A stretch of 64,000 nucleotides of DNA from Alicyclobacillus mali (lineage in GTDB: Bacteria > Bacillota > Bacilli > Alicyclobacillales > Alicyclobacillaceae), in NCBI RefSeq assembly GCF_017329565.1, contig NZ_JAFMTT010000002.1; one strand, written 5' to 3'. The translations under genes were made by a program, and so were the position numbers. The notes under the pieces are model-generated. The model did not search any database. It was given only the letters and a program-made list of their open reading frames with translations, and was not told the DNA's origin. Positions 50,708-59,214 of the stretch are shown here, piece by piece. Within the stretch, counting starts at the first letter, position 1, and each line of letters opens with the position of its first letter.

Positions 50708-51829
50708 GTGTCGCAGCCTAACATTCCTAATATCAACCCGTCCATCTCTCTCACCCGGGACGACGCAGTCAACCTGCTGCTCTCGTCCATCGCGCTCGAA
50801 GAGCTGGGCCTTGGCCACCTCACGAACGCCGAGGCGGAAAAGATTCAATACGTCCTCGGCACGCTGACGGGCGCCACCGGAACTCAGCCGTCGCTCGACG
50901 ATCTTCTCACACTCAATCAGTCGGTGAACACAACGCTGGACAACATCATCCGCAAGGAGCTGATCTTGGATAGCAAGCTCAGCAATGTGATGTCGCTGGC
51001 GAACGTTGGCCCCACCGGGCCCACAGGCCCCACGGGACCGACTGGACCCACAGGTCCGACGGGGCCCACCGGTCCCACTGGGGCGACAGGACCCACAGGT
51101 CCAGCAGGTGGACCTACGGGACCTACGGGACCTACGGGACCTACGGGACCTACGGGACCTACGGGACCTACGGGACCTACGGGACCTACGGGACCTACGG
51201 GACCGACCGGACCGACTGGACCGACTGGACCGACTGGACCGACTGGACCGACTGGACCGACTGGACCGACTGGACCGACTGGACCGACTGGACCGACTGG
51301 GCCCGCGGGTTCGAGCGCCATCATTCCGTACGCGTCCGGGCTGCCCGTCGCGTTGACGACCGTGGCTGGCGGGCTGGTGGGCACCACGAGTCTTGTTGGA
51401 TTCGGCAGCTCGGTGACGGGCGTCACGCTGCTTGGCTCCGGCCAGATCGATCTCACGGGCGCCGGGGGGACGCTCCTCAACTTCGCGTTCTCCATGCCGC
51501 GCGATGGGACCATCACGTCCATCGTCGCGTACTTCAGCGCCACCGCCGCCCTGAATCTGCTTGGCACGACGGTGACCATCACCGCGCAATTGTATGAGTC
51601 GACGACGCCAAACAACACGTTCTCGCCCATCGCCGGGGCGTCTGTCACGTTGACACCTCTCACCGGCACCATCGCCGTGGGGCAAATCGCCACCGGAAGC
51701 GCCACGGGGCTTTCCATCCCGGTCAGCGCGGGCACGCGGCTTCTGCTCGTCTTCTCCGCGACGGCAAGCGGCCTGTCCCTCGTGCAGACCGTCGCAGGTT
51801 ACGCCTCGGCGGGCGTTGCCATCAGTTGA
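50708..51829 (+). CDS. Collagen-like exosporium protein, BclB type
   Basis: 373 aa from a GTG at 50708 (GAGGAGG 7 bases upstream). Three parts: residues ~1-100 an N-terminal anchor-like domain (SQPNIPNINPSISLTRDDAV, LLLSSIALEELGLGHL); ~101-200 a collagen-like Gly-Pro-Thr region; and ~200-373 a C-terminal globular domain (IIPYASGLPVALTTVAGGLV, ...LLVFSATASGLSLVQTVAGY) that I recognise as the BclB exosporium C-terminal domain. Known relatives form hair-like filaments on the spore surface, with Thr residues glycosylated. The glycosyltransferase 1.1 kb away fits that. The collagen region is almost pure 9-bp DNA repeats. Confidence 0.9.
   Translation: MSQPNIPNINPSISLTRDDAVNLLLSSIALEELGLGHLTNAEAEKIQYVLGTLTGATGTQPSLDDLLTLNQSVNTTLDNIIRKELILDSKLSNVMSLANVGPTGPTGPTGPTGPTGPTGPTGPTGATGPTGPAGGPTGPTGPTGPTGPTGPTGPTGPTGPTGPTGPTGPTGPTGPTGPTGPTGPTGPTGPTGPTGPTGPAGSSAIIPYASGLPVALTTVAGGLVGTTSLVGFGSSVTGVTLLGSGQIDLTGAGGTLLNFAFSMPRDGTITSIVAYFSATAALNLLGTTVTITAQLYESTTPNNTFSPIAGASVTLTPLTGTIAVGQIATGSATGLSIPVSAGTRLLLVFSATASGLSLVQTVAGYASAGVAIS
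51110..51298 (+). repeat. Tandem 9-bp repeats coding for Gly-Pro-Thr
   Basis: Ten identical units GGACCTACG (51110-51199), one GGACCGACC (51200-51208), then ten identical units GGACCGACT (51209-51298). All encode Gly-Pro-Thr. The preceding collagen triplets (from about 51009) use mixed codons. A single extra glycine (GPA-G-GPT at 51101-51118) breaks the triplet register just where the perfect units begin. Confidence 0.95.
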
Positions 51830-51858
51830 CCAAGGCTCGGAGACGGTCGAACTCCCTC

Positions 51859-52539
51859 TCAAGGATTCGGCCGTCTCCTGCCCGCGCGTTGCCAAAGGCT
51901 ATGACCCGCAATCAGCCCCGAAGGTGTCCACAGATGGTGGGCCGGATCGCGCTCGACGCGGGAAACGCGCGACGCCGGCCCCCGAAGATCCTGCAGGGTC
52001 TCCTCCGCGGGCCTGGCCGACTGGCCCAGATGGTCACACACCTGCTCCATCCGATCAAGAAGCTCTTGTTTCGCGCGTCGCCAGGCGCCGCTCAACTCCG
52101 CGATTCTCGCGTCATCCACCCGCCGATCCACGAGTTGAAACAGGCGGCACAGCACAGACACGCATTCCCAGGCTCCCGTCGAACCGCGGTCCCGCCGCCC
52201 GCCTGCCGCGTGGCCGAGAGCAAGCTCGAGTGCCTCGCATTCCCAGCGAAACGCCTCCCAGTGAGCCGCGTACATGGCGAGCCGCGCGCGTGCGTCCTCT
52301 TCCGCTCGCGGCCGGGAGTTCCACATTTGTCGACACAAGCGCACAAGGCGCTCGCGAAGACAGCGCAGCGATTCATGATGCACCAGCGCCGTGAGCTCTG
52401 TCGATCCGGCATTCGCGCGCACCGCGGCGGCCAACAGGCGCGCGGATGCCACCTCCAACTGAGCGAGCCGCTCCAGAACCATAACAGCCGATGGAGCGTC
52501 TGAATGCGACGCGACGTCCTCTATTCCTCGCAGCATTCC
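51859..52539 (-). CDS. Unknown helical protein in the exosporium cluster
   Basis: Not recognised. The 226-residue product is rich in Ala, Leu, Arg and Glu and should be mostly helical (LERLAQLEVASARLLAAAVR, CLRERLVRLCRQMW), with a basic, less ordered C-terminus. Its ATG (52539) overlaps the end of the preceding leader-domain gene by 19 bp, behind GAGGGTG, so the pair is translated together. It converges with the BclB-type gene 29 bp away. Context suggests a spore-surface or assembly role. A plus-strand frame over the same DNA looks like antisense noise. Confidence 0.6.
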   Translation of the reverse strand, partial: GMLRGIEDVASHSDAPSAVMVLERLAQLEVASARLLAAAVRANAGSTELTALVHHESLRCLRERLVRLCRQMWNSRPRAEEDARARLAMYAAHWEAFRWECEALELALGHAAGGRRDRGSTGAWECVSVLCRLFQLVDRRVDDARIAELSGAWRRAKQELLDRMEQVCDHLGQSARPAEETLQDLRGPASRVSRVERDPAHHLWTPSGLIAGHSLWQRAGRRRPNP

Positions 52540-52832
52540 CGAGCACCCTCGCAGGGCAGCATTCTCATCACCGCGTCGAGCTTCATCTGAAGCAGCAGTT
52601 CCTTGCGAATGAGTGTGCGGAGCGTTCGCTCCACAGCCTCGTTGACACACAGGAGTTCTTCCATCGACAGTTGCGGATCCGCCACCGCCTTCTGCAACTT
52701 CTCGCCCTCGGCGTTCAGAATGTGGGCCAGCCCCAGCTCCTCCATCGCGATAGAGGCGAGCAAGAGATGAACCACCTGTTCCCTCGTCAGCTCGATGTCC
52801 GGCCGAATGTCCGGAATATTGGGCATGGACAC
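52521..52832 (-). CDS. Stand-alone N-terminal domain of the BclB-type protein
   Basis: 103 aa from a GTG at 52832 (GGGAGGA 7-8 bases before). It aligns with the first ~95 residues of the collagen-like protein: PNIPDIRPDIELTREQVVHL, LLASIAMEELGLAHILNAEG, then NEAVERTLRTLIRKELLLQM. Instead of a collagen stalk it ends in a Cys-rich tail (CEGARECCEE, three cysteines). A small basal-layer or anchoring partner of the exosporium filament is plausible; the cysteines could cross-link. Such domains are common at the N-termini of Bacillales collagen-like proteins. Confidence 0.8.
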   Translation of the reverse strand: MSMPNIPDIRPDIELTREQVVHLLLASIAMEELGLAHILNAEGEKLQKAVADPQLSMEELLCVNEAVERTLRTLIRKELLLQMKLDAVMRMLPCEGARECCEE

Positions 52833-52955
52833 AGCGCATTCCTCCCTCCCTCCACCTGTATGCAGGCCATCGCCCAAGCGCGCCAGGCGGACGCGCGCCT
52901 TCGCGCGACGGTCGTCCGCCGCATAGGGTAAAGGTGCAACCTGGGAGGAATGCGC

Positions 52956-54041
52956 ATGGCCACCTGGTCCCTTTGCATGATTGTCCGAAATGAGGAGGAC
53001 ACGCTTCCGCGCTGCCTCGCGTCCGTCGGCGATCTCGCCGACGAGATCATCGTCGTCGACACGGGCTCGACGGATCGCACATCTGAAGTGGCCCGATCTT
53101 TCGGCGCGCACGTGCACCCTTTCACGTGGCGCGACGACTTCAGCGCGGCGCGCAACTACGCGTTCAGCCTCGCGACAGCCGACTACATTTTCTGGCTCGA
53201 CGCGGACGACGTCATTCGCGCAGAGGACTTATCCACATGGAAGGCCCTGAAGGCCTCGCTCGATCCCGGCGTCGACGCCGTCACTGCCTGGTATCACCTC
53301 GCGTTTTACGGCGACGAGCCATCGTACAGTTCCCGACTCGTGCGCCTGGTGCGGCGAACAGCCGGCTTTCTCTGGCGCGGCCAGGTGCACGAATACCTGG
53401 AGGTCCGAGGCAACGTGCTCCACGCCGACGCGGCCGTCTGTCACCGCCCAGTGCGACGCGACGCGGACCGCAACCTGCGCATCTACGAGGCGCGCATCCG
53501 CGCCGGGGAGTTGCTCGGCCCGCGCGACACGCTCTACTACGCGAACGAGCTTGTCGATCACGGCCGGATTGTCGAAGCGATGCCCCAGTACGAGGCGTTC
53601 CTCAAAATGCCTGACATATGGAAGGAGGACGCCATCTTCGCGTGTTATCGGCTCGCGGATTGCCACCTCCGGCTCGGTCAGCAGGAGGAGGCGCGCATGG
53701 CCGTGCTGCGGTCGTTTCTGTACGACGCCCCCCGTTCCGAGGCGTGTTGCCGGCTCGGACACGCGGCGCTTGAACAGGGCGATCTCGAGGCGGCGCTGTC
53801 GTGGTATCGGCTGGCCATCCTCTGCCGCCGCCCCCCGGGCTTCCTGGGCTTTCTCAACCGCGCCTGCGAGACCTGGCTGCCCCATATCCAACTATGCGTG
53901 ATTCTCGCGCGGCTCGGTCGCATCCGGGAGGCTTACGAGCAAAACGAATGGGCGGCGAAGTTCCTCGGCAGCGAAGATCCGATGATTCTCCACAACCGCA
54001 CGCAGCTCGCCGCAATGCTCCAAGCATCTGAGGGCGCGTGA
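52956..54041 (+). CDS. Family 2 glycosyltransferase with TPR-like C-terminus
   Basis: 361 aa. The N-terminal GT-A domain has SLCMIVRNEEDTLPRCLASV, EIIVVDTGSTDRT and the metal site WLDADD (near residue 90), similar to SunS-like and spore-surface transferases. From about residue 190 helical repeats follow (RIVEAMPQYEAFLKMPD, LGQQEEARMAVLRSFL, LEQGDLEAALSWYRLA), which look like TPRs. The ATG at 52956 is 6 bases after GGGAGGA. Divergent from the leader-domain gene. Probably glycosylates the Thr-rich collagen filament encoded next to it (inference from the common pairing in Bacillus). Confidence 0.87.
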   Translation: MATWSLCMIVRNEEDTLPRCLASVGDLADEIIVVDTGSTDRTSEVARSFGAHVHPFTWRDDFSAARNYAFSLATADYIFWLDADDVIRAEDLSTWKALKASLDPGVDAVTAWYHLAFYGDEPSYSSRLVRLVRRTAGFLWRGQVHEYLEVRGNVLHADAAVCHRPVRRDADRNLRIYEARIRAGELLGPRDTLYYANELVDHGRIVEAMPQYEAFLKMPDIWKEDAIFACYRLADCHLRLGQQEEARMAVLRSFLYDAPRSEACCRLGHAALEQGDLEAALSWYRLAILCRRPPGFLGFLNRACETWLPHIQLCVILARLGRIREAYEQNEWAAKFLGSEDPMILHNRTQLAAMLQASEGA

Positions 54042-54245
54042 CGGGCATACTCGCCGCGCGCCCAAGGCTTACTTCTGCACGGGCTGCAGGTGCTGCATGA
54101 CGATGGCGACCGAACGCGCAAGCCCTATTCTCGCAACTTTCACGCAAGGTCCATTCCGCGGAACACCCCGGTTGACAGGGCACCGGAGCTCAGGTGTCAT
54201 GGTAGCAAACGCATCGGGGAAATTCGGCGGATCGGGAGGATGCGC

Positions 54246-55118
54246 ATGGAACTTGTCCAGCTCAAGTACTTTTTGGCGGTCGCGGAGCACCAGAGCTTTC
54301 GCCGCGCCGCGGACGCCATCCGCGTCTCGCAACCCGCGCTGTCGCGCGCCATCCAGAAGCTCGAGGGCGATCTCGGCGCGCCGCTCTTCGTCCGCACGGC
54401 GCAGGGCGTGCGCCTCACGCCGTGCGGCGAGGCGTTTCTGCCTCACGCTCGCCAGGCACTCGCCGAGGTGGCCGCGGGCGTTCGCAAGGTCGCCGAGCTC
54501 ACGGGCCAGGCCCGGGGCGTGCTCCACGTCGGCCTCATCTACTCGCTCGGGACGCGCTTCCTCCCCGACGTCATTCGCACGTTCACGCGCACGCACCCCG
54601 GTGTGACCGTCCGGCTGTCCGAAGCGCCAACCCAGAAGCTCTTGCAGCAGCTGGATGCTGGCGAGATCGACATCGCGTTCTGCACCCCGCAGCACGCGCC
54701 GCACCTCACGCTCATCGAAATTCTGCAGGAGGAACTCGTGGCCATCGTCCCCCCGGATCACCCGCTCGCGGCGAAGGACCAGTGTCGCCTGTCCGATCTC
54801 GCCGACGAGCTGTTCGTGGCCTACGCGCGCGAAAGCGGTATCCGCCACGTGATTGAGCGCTATTGCTCCGAAGCAGGATTCGCGCCGCGCGTGGCGATGG
54901 AAGGCGTCGAGGATCTCACCGTGGCGGGGCTCGTGGCCGCGGGCGTCGGCGTCGCCGTGGTGCCGCGCCACGCCCAGCTCGCCCAGTTACCCGTCCACAT
55001 CCTCCGGCTGCGCGAGGCTTGCAAGCGGTCCGTCCACATGGCGTGGCACAGCCACGCGACGCTCTCACCTGTCGCCCGCGCGTTCATCACCTTCGTCAGG
55101 CGCATGTGCGCGCCGTGA
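54246..55118 (+). CDS. LysR family transcriptional regulator
   Basis: 290 aa, normal for the family, from an ATG at 54246 (GGGAGG 6 bases upstream). Winged HTH at residues ~1-60 (LKYFLAVAEHQSFRRAADAI, RVSQPALSRAIQKLEGDLG), then a co-inducer-binding domain (VGLIYSLGTRFLPDVIRTF, DIAFCTPQH, GVGVAVVPRHAQL). The target is not evident: LysR genes are usually divergent from their target, but the gene before it is a same-strand glycosyltransferase. The 204 bp upstream (54042-54245) contain a 7-bp GC hairpin (54032-54063) after the glycosyltransferase and nothing else clear. Confidence 0.9.
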   Translation: MELVQLKYFLAVAEHQSFRRAADAIRVSQPALSRAIQKLEGDLGAPLFVRTAQGVRLTPCGEAFLPHARQALAEVAAGVRKVAELTGQARGVLHVGLIYSLGTRFLPDVIRTFTRTHPGVTVRLSEAPTQKLLQQLDAGEIDIAFCTPQHAPHLTLIEILQEELVAIVPPDHPLAAKDQCRLSDLADELFVAYARESGIRHVIERYCSEAGFAPRVAMEGVEDLTVAGLVAAGVGVAVVPRHAQLAQLPVHILRLREACKRSVHMAWHSHATLSPVARAFITFVRRMCAP

Positions 55119-55248
55119 TGGCCCGAGAGGCATCCGTTTCAGCCCGCGCATGGCGTCCAGCGCGCGCACGAATCCCCGCATTTCTACCCGAGCCCGGCGA
55201 CCTGTTACACTGGGGATGGATGTTTCAACGACGGGAAGGGGACTTCAC

Positions 55249-55893
55249 GTGGAAATTCGCCGCTTCGTCATCTCGCCCATCCAGTCCAACTGCTACGTGC
55301 TTGCCGAGTCGTGGGAGCGCGGCGCGAACGCCGTCGTCATTGACCCGGGCGATCTCGCCCTAGATCCCGTGTTTTCGTTCATCGACGAGGTGGGCCTCAA
55401 GCTCGTCGCCAACTGGAACACGCACGGCCACTTTGATCACGTCATCGGCGTCGATCATCTGCGCCAGCGGTACGGCGTGCCGTCATATCTCCACCGGGAC
55501 GATCTCGTCACATGGAACCGCGCCCCGCACTGGTACCGCGCGTACCTCGCGGACGATGCGCCGGATTTGCGCCAGCCGGACGCGTGGCTGCAGGACGGCG
55601 ATGAGCTCACGCTCGGCGACGAGACGTTCACCGTGTGGCACACGCCGGGGCATTCGCCGGGGAGCGTTTGTTTCGTCGGCAAGCGTGTGGTGTTCTCCGG
55701 GGATACGTTGTTCGCAGGCACCATCGGCCGCGTGGATCTGGAGGGATCGGATCCGGGGGCCATGCAGGCGTCGCTCAAGCGCATCCTCCAATGGCCGGAT
55801 GAGCTGGAGATCTACCCGGGCCACGGGCCCGCGACGCGCATGGGGCACGAACGACGGCATAACCGATTCCTGCTGGAGGCCATGCAGGGTTGA
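55249..55893 (+). CDS. MBL-fold metallo-hydrolase (glyoxalase II-like)
   Basis: 214 aa from a GTG at 55249 (GAAGGGG 7 bases before). The binuclear metal motif is NTHGHFDHVIGVDHL near residue 60, with TPGHSPGSVCF near 135, FSGDTLFAG near 152 and YPGHGPATRMGHE near 190. Similar to YqgX-type hydroxyacylglutathione hydrolase-like proteins of Firmicutes, whose thioester substrate is usually unknown. 130 bp after the LysR gene. Confidence 0.9.
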   Translation: MEIRRFVISPIQSNCYVLAESWERGANAVVIDPGDLALDPVFSFIDEVGLKLVANWNTHGHFDHVIGVDHLRQRYGVPSYLHRDDLVTWNRAPHWYRAYLADDAPDLRQPDAWLQDGDELTLGDETFTVWHTPGHSPGSVCFVGKRVVFSGDTLFAGTIGRVDLEGSDPGAMQASLKRILQWPDELEIYPGHGPATRMGHERRHNRFLLEAMQG

Positions 55894-55900
55894 GAAGCAT

Positions 55901-55924
55901 CGAGGCGGAGCATGCTCCGCCTCG
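55901..55924. terminator. 24-bp perfect palindrome between convergent genes
   Basis: CGAGGCGGAGCATGCTCCGCCTCG is fully self-complementary. It begins 7 bp after the MBL stop and ends 6 bp before the end of the convergent MFS gene. Without U-runs it is not a classical terminator, but it can form a strong hairpin in both transcripts. Confidence 0.5.
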
Positions 55925-55930
55925 CCCGTG

Positions 55931-57238
55931 TCATTGAATGGGCACTTTGGCCGCCGAAGACGCGCCCGGCTGGGCATTCGGGGACGGGATGGGGTCGAGA
56001 TCGGTCAACAGGAACGCGTAGCTGAACACGCCAATCAAGAGGATCACGGCCGCGCACAGGAACGCATCCATGAACGATCCCGTCGCCTGCACAATAAAAC
56101 CGGTTACAATTGGAGCAAGAATCCCCATTGAGTTATTGCCAAACGTGAGAAACCCCATCAGGACGCCCACCGTACCCTTGGGGGCGATAAACGTCGGAAT
56201 GCTGCTCGCGATGGACGAGGTGCAGACCAAGGCGCCGAGCGCGATGGAGATGAAGAACACGGCCCAGCCTGGCGAACGCGTGTACGCGGCGCCGATGACG
56301 GTGAGCCCGAGGAGCAAGCACACCACCAACACCGTTTTGCGCACCCGAAGCGGATTCCTGCCGCGCTTCACGAGCCAGTCGATGAGAAAGCCCGCGACAA
56401 ACAACTCGGACGCGAACCCGACGAGCCAAGGAATGGCCGCGAACCAACCTGTCTTCAACACGGACATGTGCATCTGGTCCTCCAGATAGCCCGGAAGCCA
56501 GGACAAAAAGAGCCAGAACGAGTAGGCGTACGCCGCGAATCCGATGAACACGCCCCACACCTTGCGGTAGCGCAACAGATGGCCCAAGTTGCGCCACAGC
56601 CCGCCTTCCGCCTGGCCTTCCTCCTGCGATCCGCCTTCCTCGATGAACTCGAGCTCTTCCCGCGACAGCCGCTTGTCTTCGCGCGGATCGCGATACATGG
56701 CCCAATAGACGAAGACGTACACGAGGCTGAGAATGCCCGTTGCGATGAAGCCGCCGCGCCAGCTCCACTCCGTGATGGCGAACGCCAGAAGCGGCGCGCC
56801 AATCGCGCTCGCGAGCTTGGATTCCGAGTCGTACAAGGAAACCGCTCGCGCGCGCTCGGCGACGGGGAACCAGTACCCCACGGACTTCACGGCCGCCGGG
56901 AAATACGGCGCCTCGCCGATGCCAAGCAGCACGCGCCCCAGTAGGAGCAGACCTTGGCCCGTGGCCACCGCCGTCACGAAGCACGCGATGGACCACAAGA
57001 CCATCCCCAGGCGAATGACCCATTTGACGCCGATTTTGTCGAGCAAGGCACCCACCGGAATTTGCAACAGCGCATACGACCAGCTGAAGGCCGAGAGCAC
57101 GATGCCCATCTGGCCGGCCGTCAGGTGAAACGTGCCCTCAATTGGCTTCGTGGCCATCGAAGTGGCCGACCGGTCCAAGTAGTTGACGATCACGCCCACG
57201 GCGATCAGCACGCCGATCCACCAACGCCGGTGTTTCAC
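55931..57238 (-). CDS. MFS transporter, anion:cation symporter family (sugar acid)
   Basis: 435 residues, twelve helices, ACS family. Helix 1 VGVIVNYLDRSATSMA carries the hallmark; the loop after helix 4 reads GIGEAPYFPAAVKSVGYWFP; the central loop is acidic (EFIEEGGSQEEGQAEGG). Third gene of a minus-strand operon with a dehydrogenase and a TIM-barrel isomerase, so it probably imports the sugar acid or polyol they process. Its sequence is only distantly similar to the ACS protein at 42.4 kb. Confidence 0.88.
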   Translation of the reverse strand: MKHRRWWIGVLIAVGVIVNYLDRSATSMATKPIEGTFHLTAGQMGIVLSAFSWSYALLQIPVGALLDKIGVKWVIRLGMVLWSIACFVTAVATGQGLLLLGRVLLGIGEAPYFPAAVKSVGYWFPVAERARAVSLYDSESKLASAIGAPLLAFAITEWSWRGGFIATGILSLVYVFVYWAMYRDPREDKRLSREELEFIEEGGSQEEGQAEGGLWRNLGHLLRYRKVWGVFIGFAAYAYSFWLFLSWLPGYLEDQMHMSVLKTGWFAAIPWLVGFASELFVAGFLIDWLVKRGRNPLRVRKTVLVVCLLLGLTVIGAAYTRSPGWAVFFISIALGALVCTSSIASSIPTFIAPKGTVGVLMGFLTFGNNSMGILAPIVTGFIVQATGSFMDAFLCAAVILLIGVFSYAFLLTDLDPIPSPNAQPGASSAAKVPIQ

Positions 57239-57263
57239 GCCATCTCCTCCTCTGTCTCACGGA

Positions 57264-58079
57264 TTAAGCAGAACGCCATCTCGCCTCTTCGAGCGATTGC
57301 AGAAGCGCCGGAAACCCCCGCCCCCCAAAGTACTCGAGCGACACAAATCCCCGATATCCGCGCGCGGCGAGTTCGCGCAAGACGCGGTCGTTGTCCACAT
57401 CTCCCGAGGGATCGAATGCGGAGACAGGAACGCTCTGATACCAAGCCTGATGATTCCAATGATAGTTCTTGCAATGCACGTGCCGAACGGTTGGGTACAC
57501 CTCCCGAAGCACGTCGAGCGGGTCGAGGTGGTCCGGGTTAAAGTTGGCAGCATCGAAGATGAGGCCGAGATCTCTCCCCGGAACGGAGTCGAGCAGGCTG
57601 CGAAGGCTGGCGAGGGAATCGGCGAACGTCTGGTAATGGGTCTCCACGAGAAGGTCGGCGCCCATGCCCCGCGCGATGACCCGCGCTTCGACCAGCGCGG
57701 CGAGCGACTCGTCCCACAACTCCGGGCTCGCCTGGCGCGAGGCGAGGTGCCCGAAGAAGGTTCGAATCGCGGACCCGCCAAGCGCGGAGGCCATTTCAGC
57801 ATAGCGGCGAATGTCGCGCACGTCGGCGTCGCGATCGCGCGGACTGCGGGAGAAATAGGTGTAGCCGCTGATGACCGGCACCGCGAGTCCTTCATCGGCG
57901 AGCTGGGAGGCGAGTTCCTCGAGCGCCGACGGGCCGCGCGCGGCGTAGGGCTCGAGATGGCCCACCCAGATCTCCAGGCCGTCCACGGGGACGCCGGACC
58001 TCCGCCAGCCGCGGACGAGCTGCAGGATGTCGTCGAGGGACCTATCCTTCATCCCGGTGGTGCACACGCTCCACTTCAT
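57264..58079 (-). CDS. Sugar phosphate isomerase/epimerase family protein
   Basis: TIM-barrel protein of the AP-endonuclease-2-like family, 271 aa. The start at 58079 has AAGGAGG 9 bases upstream. Metal-ligand candidates are Glu in LLVETHYQTFAD near 130, Asp/His in FDAANFNPDHLD near 165, His in VHCKNYHWNH near 190, and Glu in FVSLEYFGG near 250. Members isomerise or dehydrate keto sugars and inositols. It overlaps the dehydrogenase gene by 4 bp. Substrate not determinable. Confidence 0.85.
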   Translation of the reverse strand: MKWSVCTTGMKDRSLDDILQLVRGWRRSGVPVDGLEIWVGHLEPYAARGPSALEELASQLADEGLAVPVISGYTYFSRSPRDRDADVRDIRRYAEMASALGGSAIRTFFGHLASRQASPELWDESLAALVEARVIARGMGADLLVETHYQTFADSLASLRSLLDSVPGRDLGLIFDAANFNPDHLDPLDVLREVYPTVRHVHCKNYHWNHQAWYQSVPVSAFDPSGDVDNDRVLRELAARGYRGFVSLEYFGGRGFPALLQSLEEARWRSA

Positions 58080-59083
58080 CGCGATGCGCCTCCTTCGAAG
58101 GCGATGAACGCCTTGCCCGGCTTGCCGGAAAGCGCGTGATGGTACGCCTCGGCGTATGCCTCGAGCGGCCACACGCCCGCACACAGCTTGTCGAAGGCGT
58201 GGCGCAGGTCGGGATCGCCGTTCATTCGCGCGAGCGCGTCCACGAAGTCCTGTCGGACGTAGATGATGGACCCGAGGAGCGACGCCTCCTTGCGGACAAA
58301 CACTTGCATTGGGAGACGCGCCTCCTCCGCCAGACCCAGCGCGACGATGCAACCCCCTGGTTGCACGCACCCCACGGCCGTGGCGATGGCGTCCGGCGCA
58401 CCCGCGGCCTCAATGACCACCGCGTAGCTATCGGGCGCAAGCTCCGAGACGAGCGACGTCCGCACCCCGGGCACAATCCCTCGAACGAACGCCAAGCGAT
58501 CCTCACGCACGTCCGCCGCTGTCACTCGGGCGCCGAGCGACCGCGCGAGCATGGCGCAGAGCGCGCCCTCCGTGCCGCTGCCCAGGATAAGCACCTCATC
58601 GCCCGCGTGAACCCGTGCCCGGTGGACAGCGTGCCACGCCACGGCGAACGGTTCCACCATCGCGGCCTGCACGTCGCTTACCACGTCTGGCACCGACACC
58701 GCGTACTTGGCCTCCGTCACCCAGTCCTCGGCGAATCCCCCCGGCGCGTTGATGCCAATGGACGCCTTGCGCTCGCACACGTTCGTCTGCCCGCGGCGAC
58801 AAGGCGAGCATTCGCCGCAATACGTGTTGGGGATGATCACGACGCGATCGCCCGGCGCAAGATCCACGCCTGCCCCCACTTCGACGACGCGGGCCACGAG
58901 TTCATGTCCAGGGCGGACGGGATACGTAGCGTGACGCAGGTGGCCGTGATACACCTTGGTATCCGAGCCGCAGATGCCGCCCATGATGGTGTGAAGCCGC
59001 ACCTGACCGGCTCCCGGCGATCCCGCCGCTTCAGCTTCGCACAGGTGCAAGCGCGAAGGCGCTTCCATCACCAGTTGTCGCAT
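58076..59083 (-). CDS. Zinc-dependent MDR alcohol/sugar dehydrogenase
   Basis: 335-residue medium-chain dehydrogenase. Catalytic zinc ligands: Cys in GGICGSDTKVYHG near 38 and GHE near 60. Structural zinc: CGECSPCRRGQTNVCE, four cysteines near 88-102. The Rossmann motif is partly changed: LILGSGTEGALCAMLARS rather than GxGxxG, so coenzyme preference is uncertain. First gene of the operon with the isomerase and the ACS permease. Relatives include L-idonate, sorbitol and threonine dehydrogenases. The upstream 131 bp hold a TGGCGCCA palindrome (59151-59158) and no obvious promoter. Confidence 0.88.
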   Translation of the reverse strand: MRQLVMEAPSRLHLCEAEAAGSPGAGQVRLHTIMGGICGSDTKVYHGHLRHATYPVRPGHELVARVVEVGAGVDLAPGDRVVIIPNTYCGECSPCRRGQTNVCERKASIGINAPGGFAEDWVTEAKYAVSVPDVVSDVQAAMVEPFAVAWHAVHRARVHAGDEVLILGSGTEGALCAMLARSLGARVTAADVREDRLAFVRGIVPGVRTSLVSELAPDSYAVVIEAAGAPDAIATAVGCVQPGGCIVALGLAEEARLPMQVFVRKEASLLGSIIYVRQDFVDALARMNGDPDLRHAFDKLCAGVWPLEAYAEAYHHALSGKPGKAFIAFEGGASR

Positions 59084-59214
59084 GCGTGTTCACCTCGATC
59101 TCGCTCGCACTTCCCCGGCCGGGTTGATTTGAATGTACCATCCGCAGGCGCAATGGCGCCAATACCATTCTTGCGCACGGGTGATGCACAGCGGTTATCG
59201 GCCTGCCGCGGATC

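Noticed and set aside
51110..51298. CRISPR-like regular repeats
   Set aside because: The units are 9 bp, contiguous, without spacers, and lie in frame inside a collagen-like coding sequence.
50525..51895. Minus-strand frame with long Arg-Ser-Ser repeats, and plus-strand frame with Asp-Leu-Arg repeats
   Set aside because: Both are the collagen 9-bp repeat read in wrong frames; the Gly-Pro-Thr frame has the ribosome site and the BclB domains.
51826..52503. A 225-codon plus-strand frame between the collagen gene and the glycosyltransferase
   Set aside because: Arg/Pro/His-rich and without ribosome site; the minus-strand frame is translationally coupled to a gene with clear homology and is preferred.
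54069..54971. Minus-strand 300-codon frame opposite the LysR gene
   Set aside because: It mirrors the LysR coding sequence and has no recognisable domain; no gene remnant could be supported in the 54.04-54.25 kb gap either.
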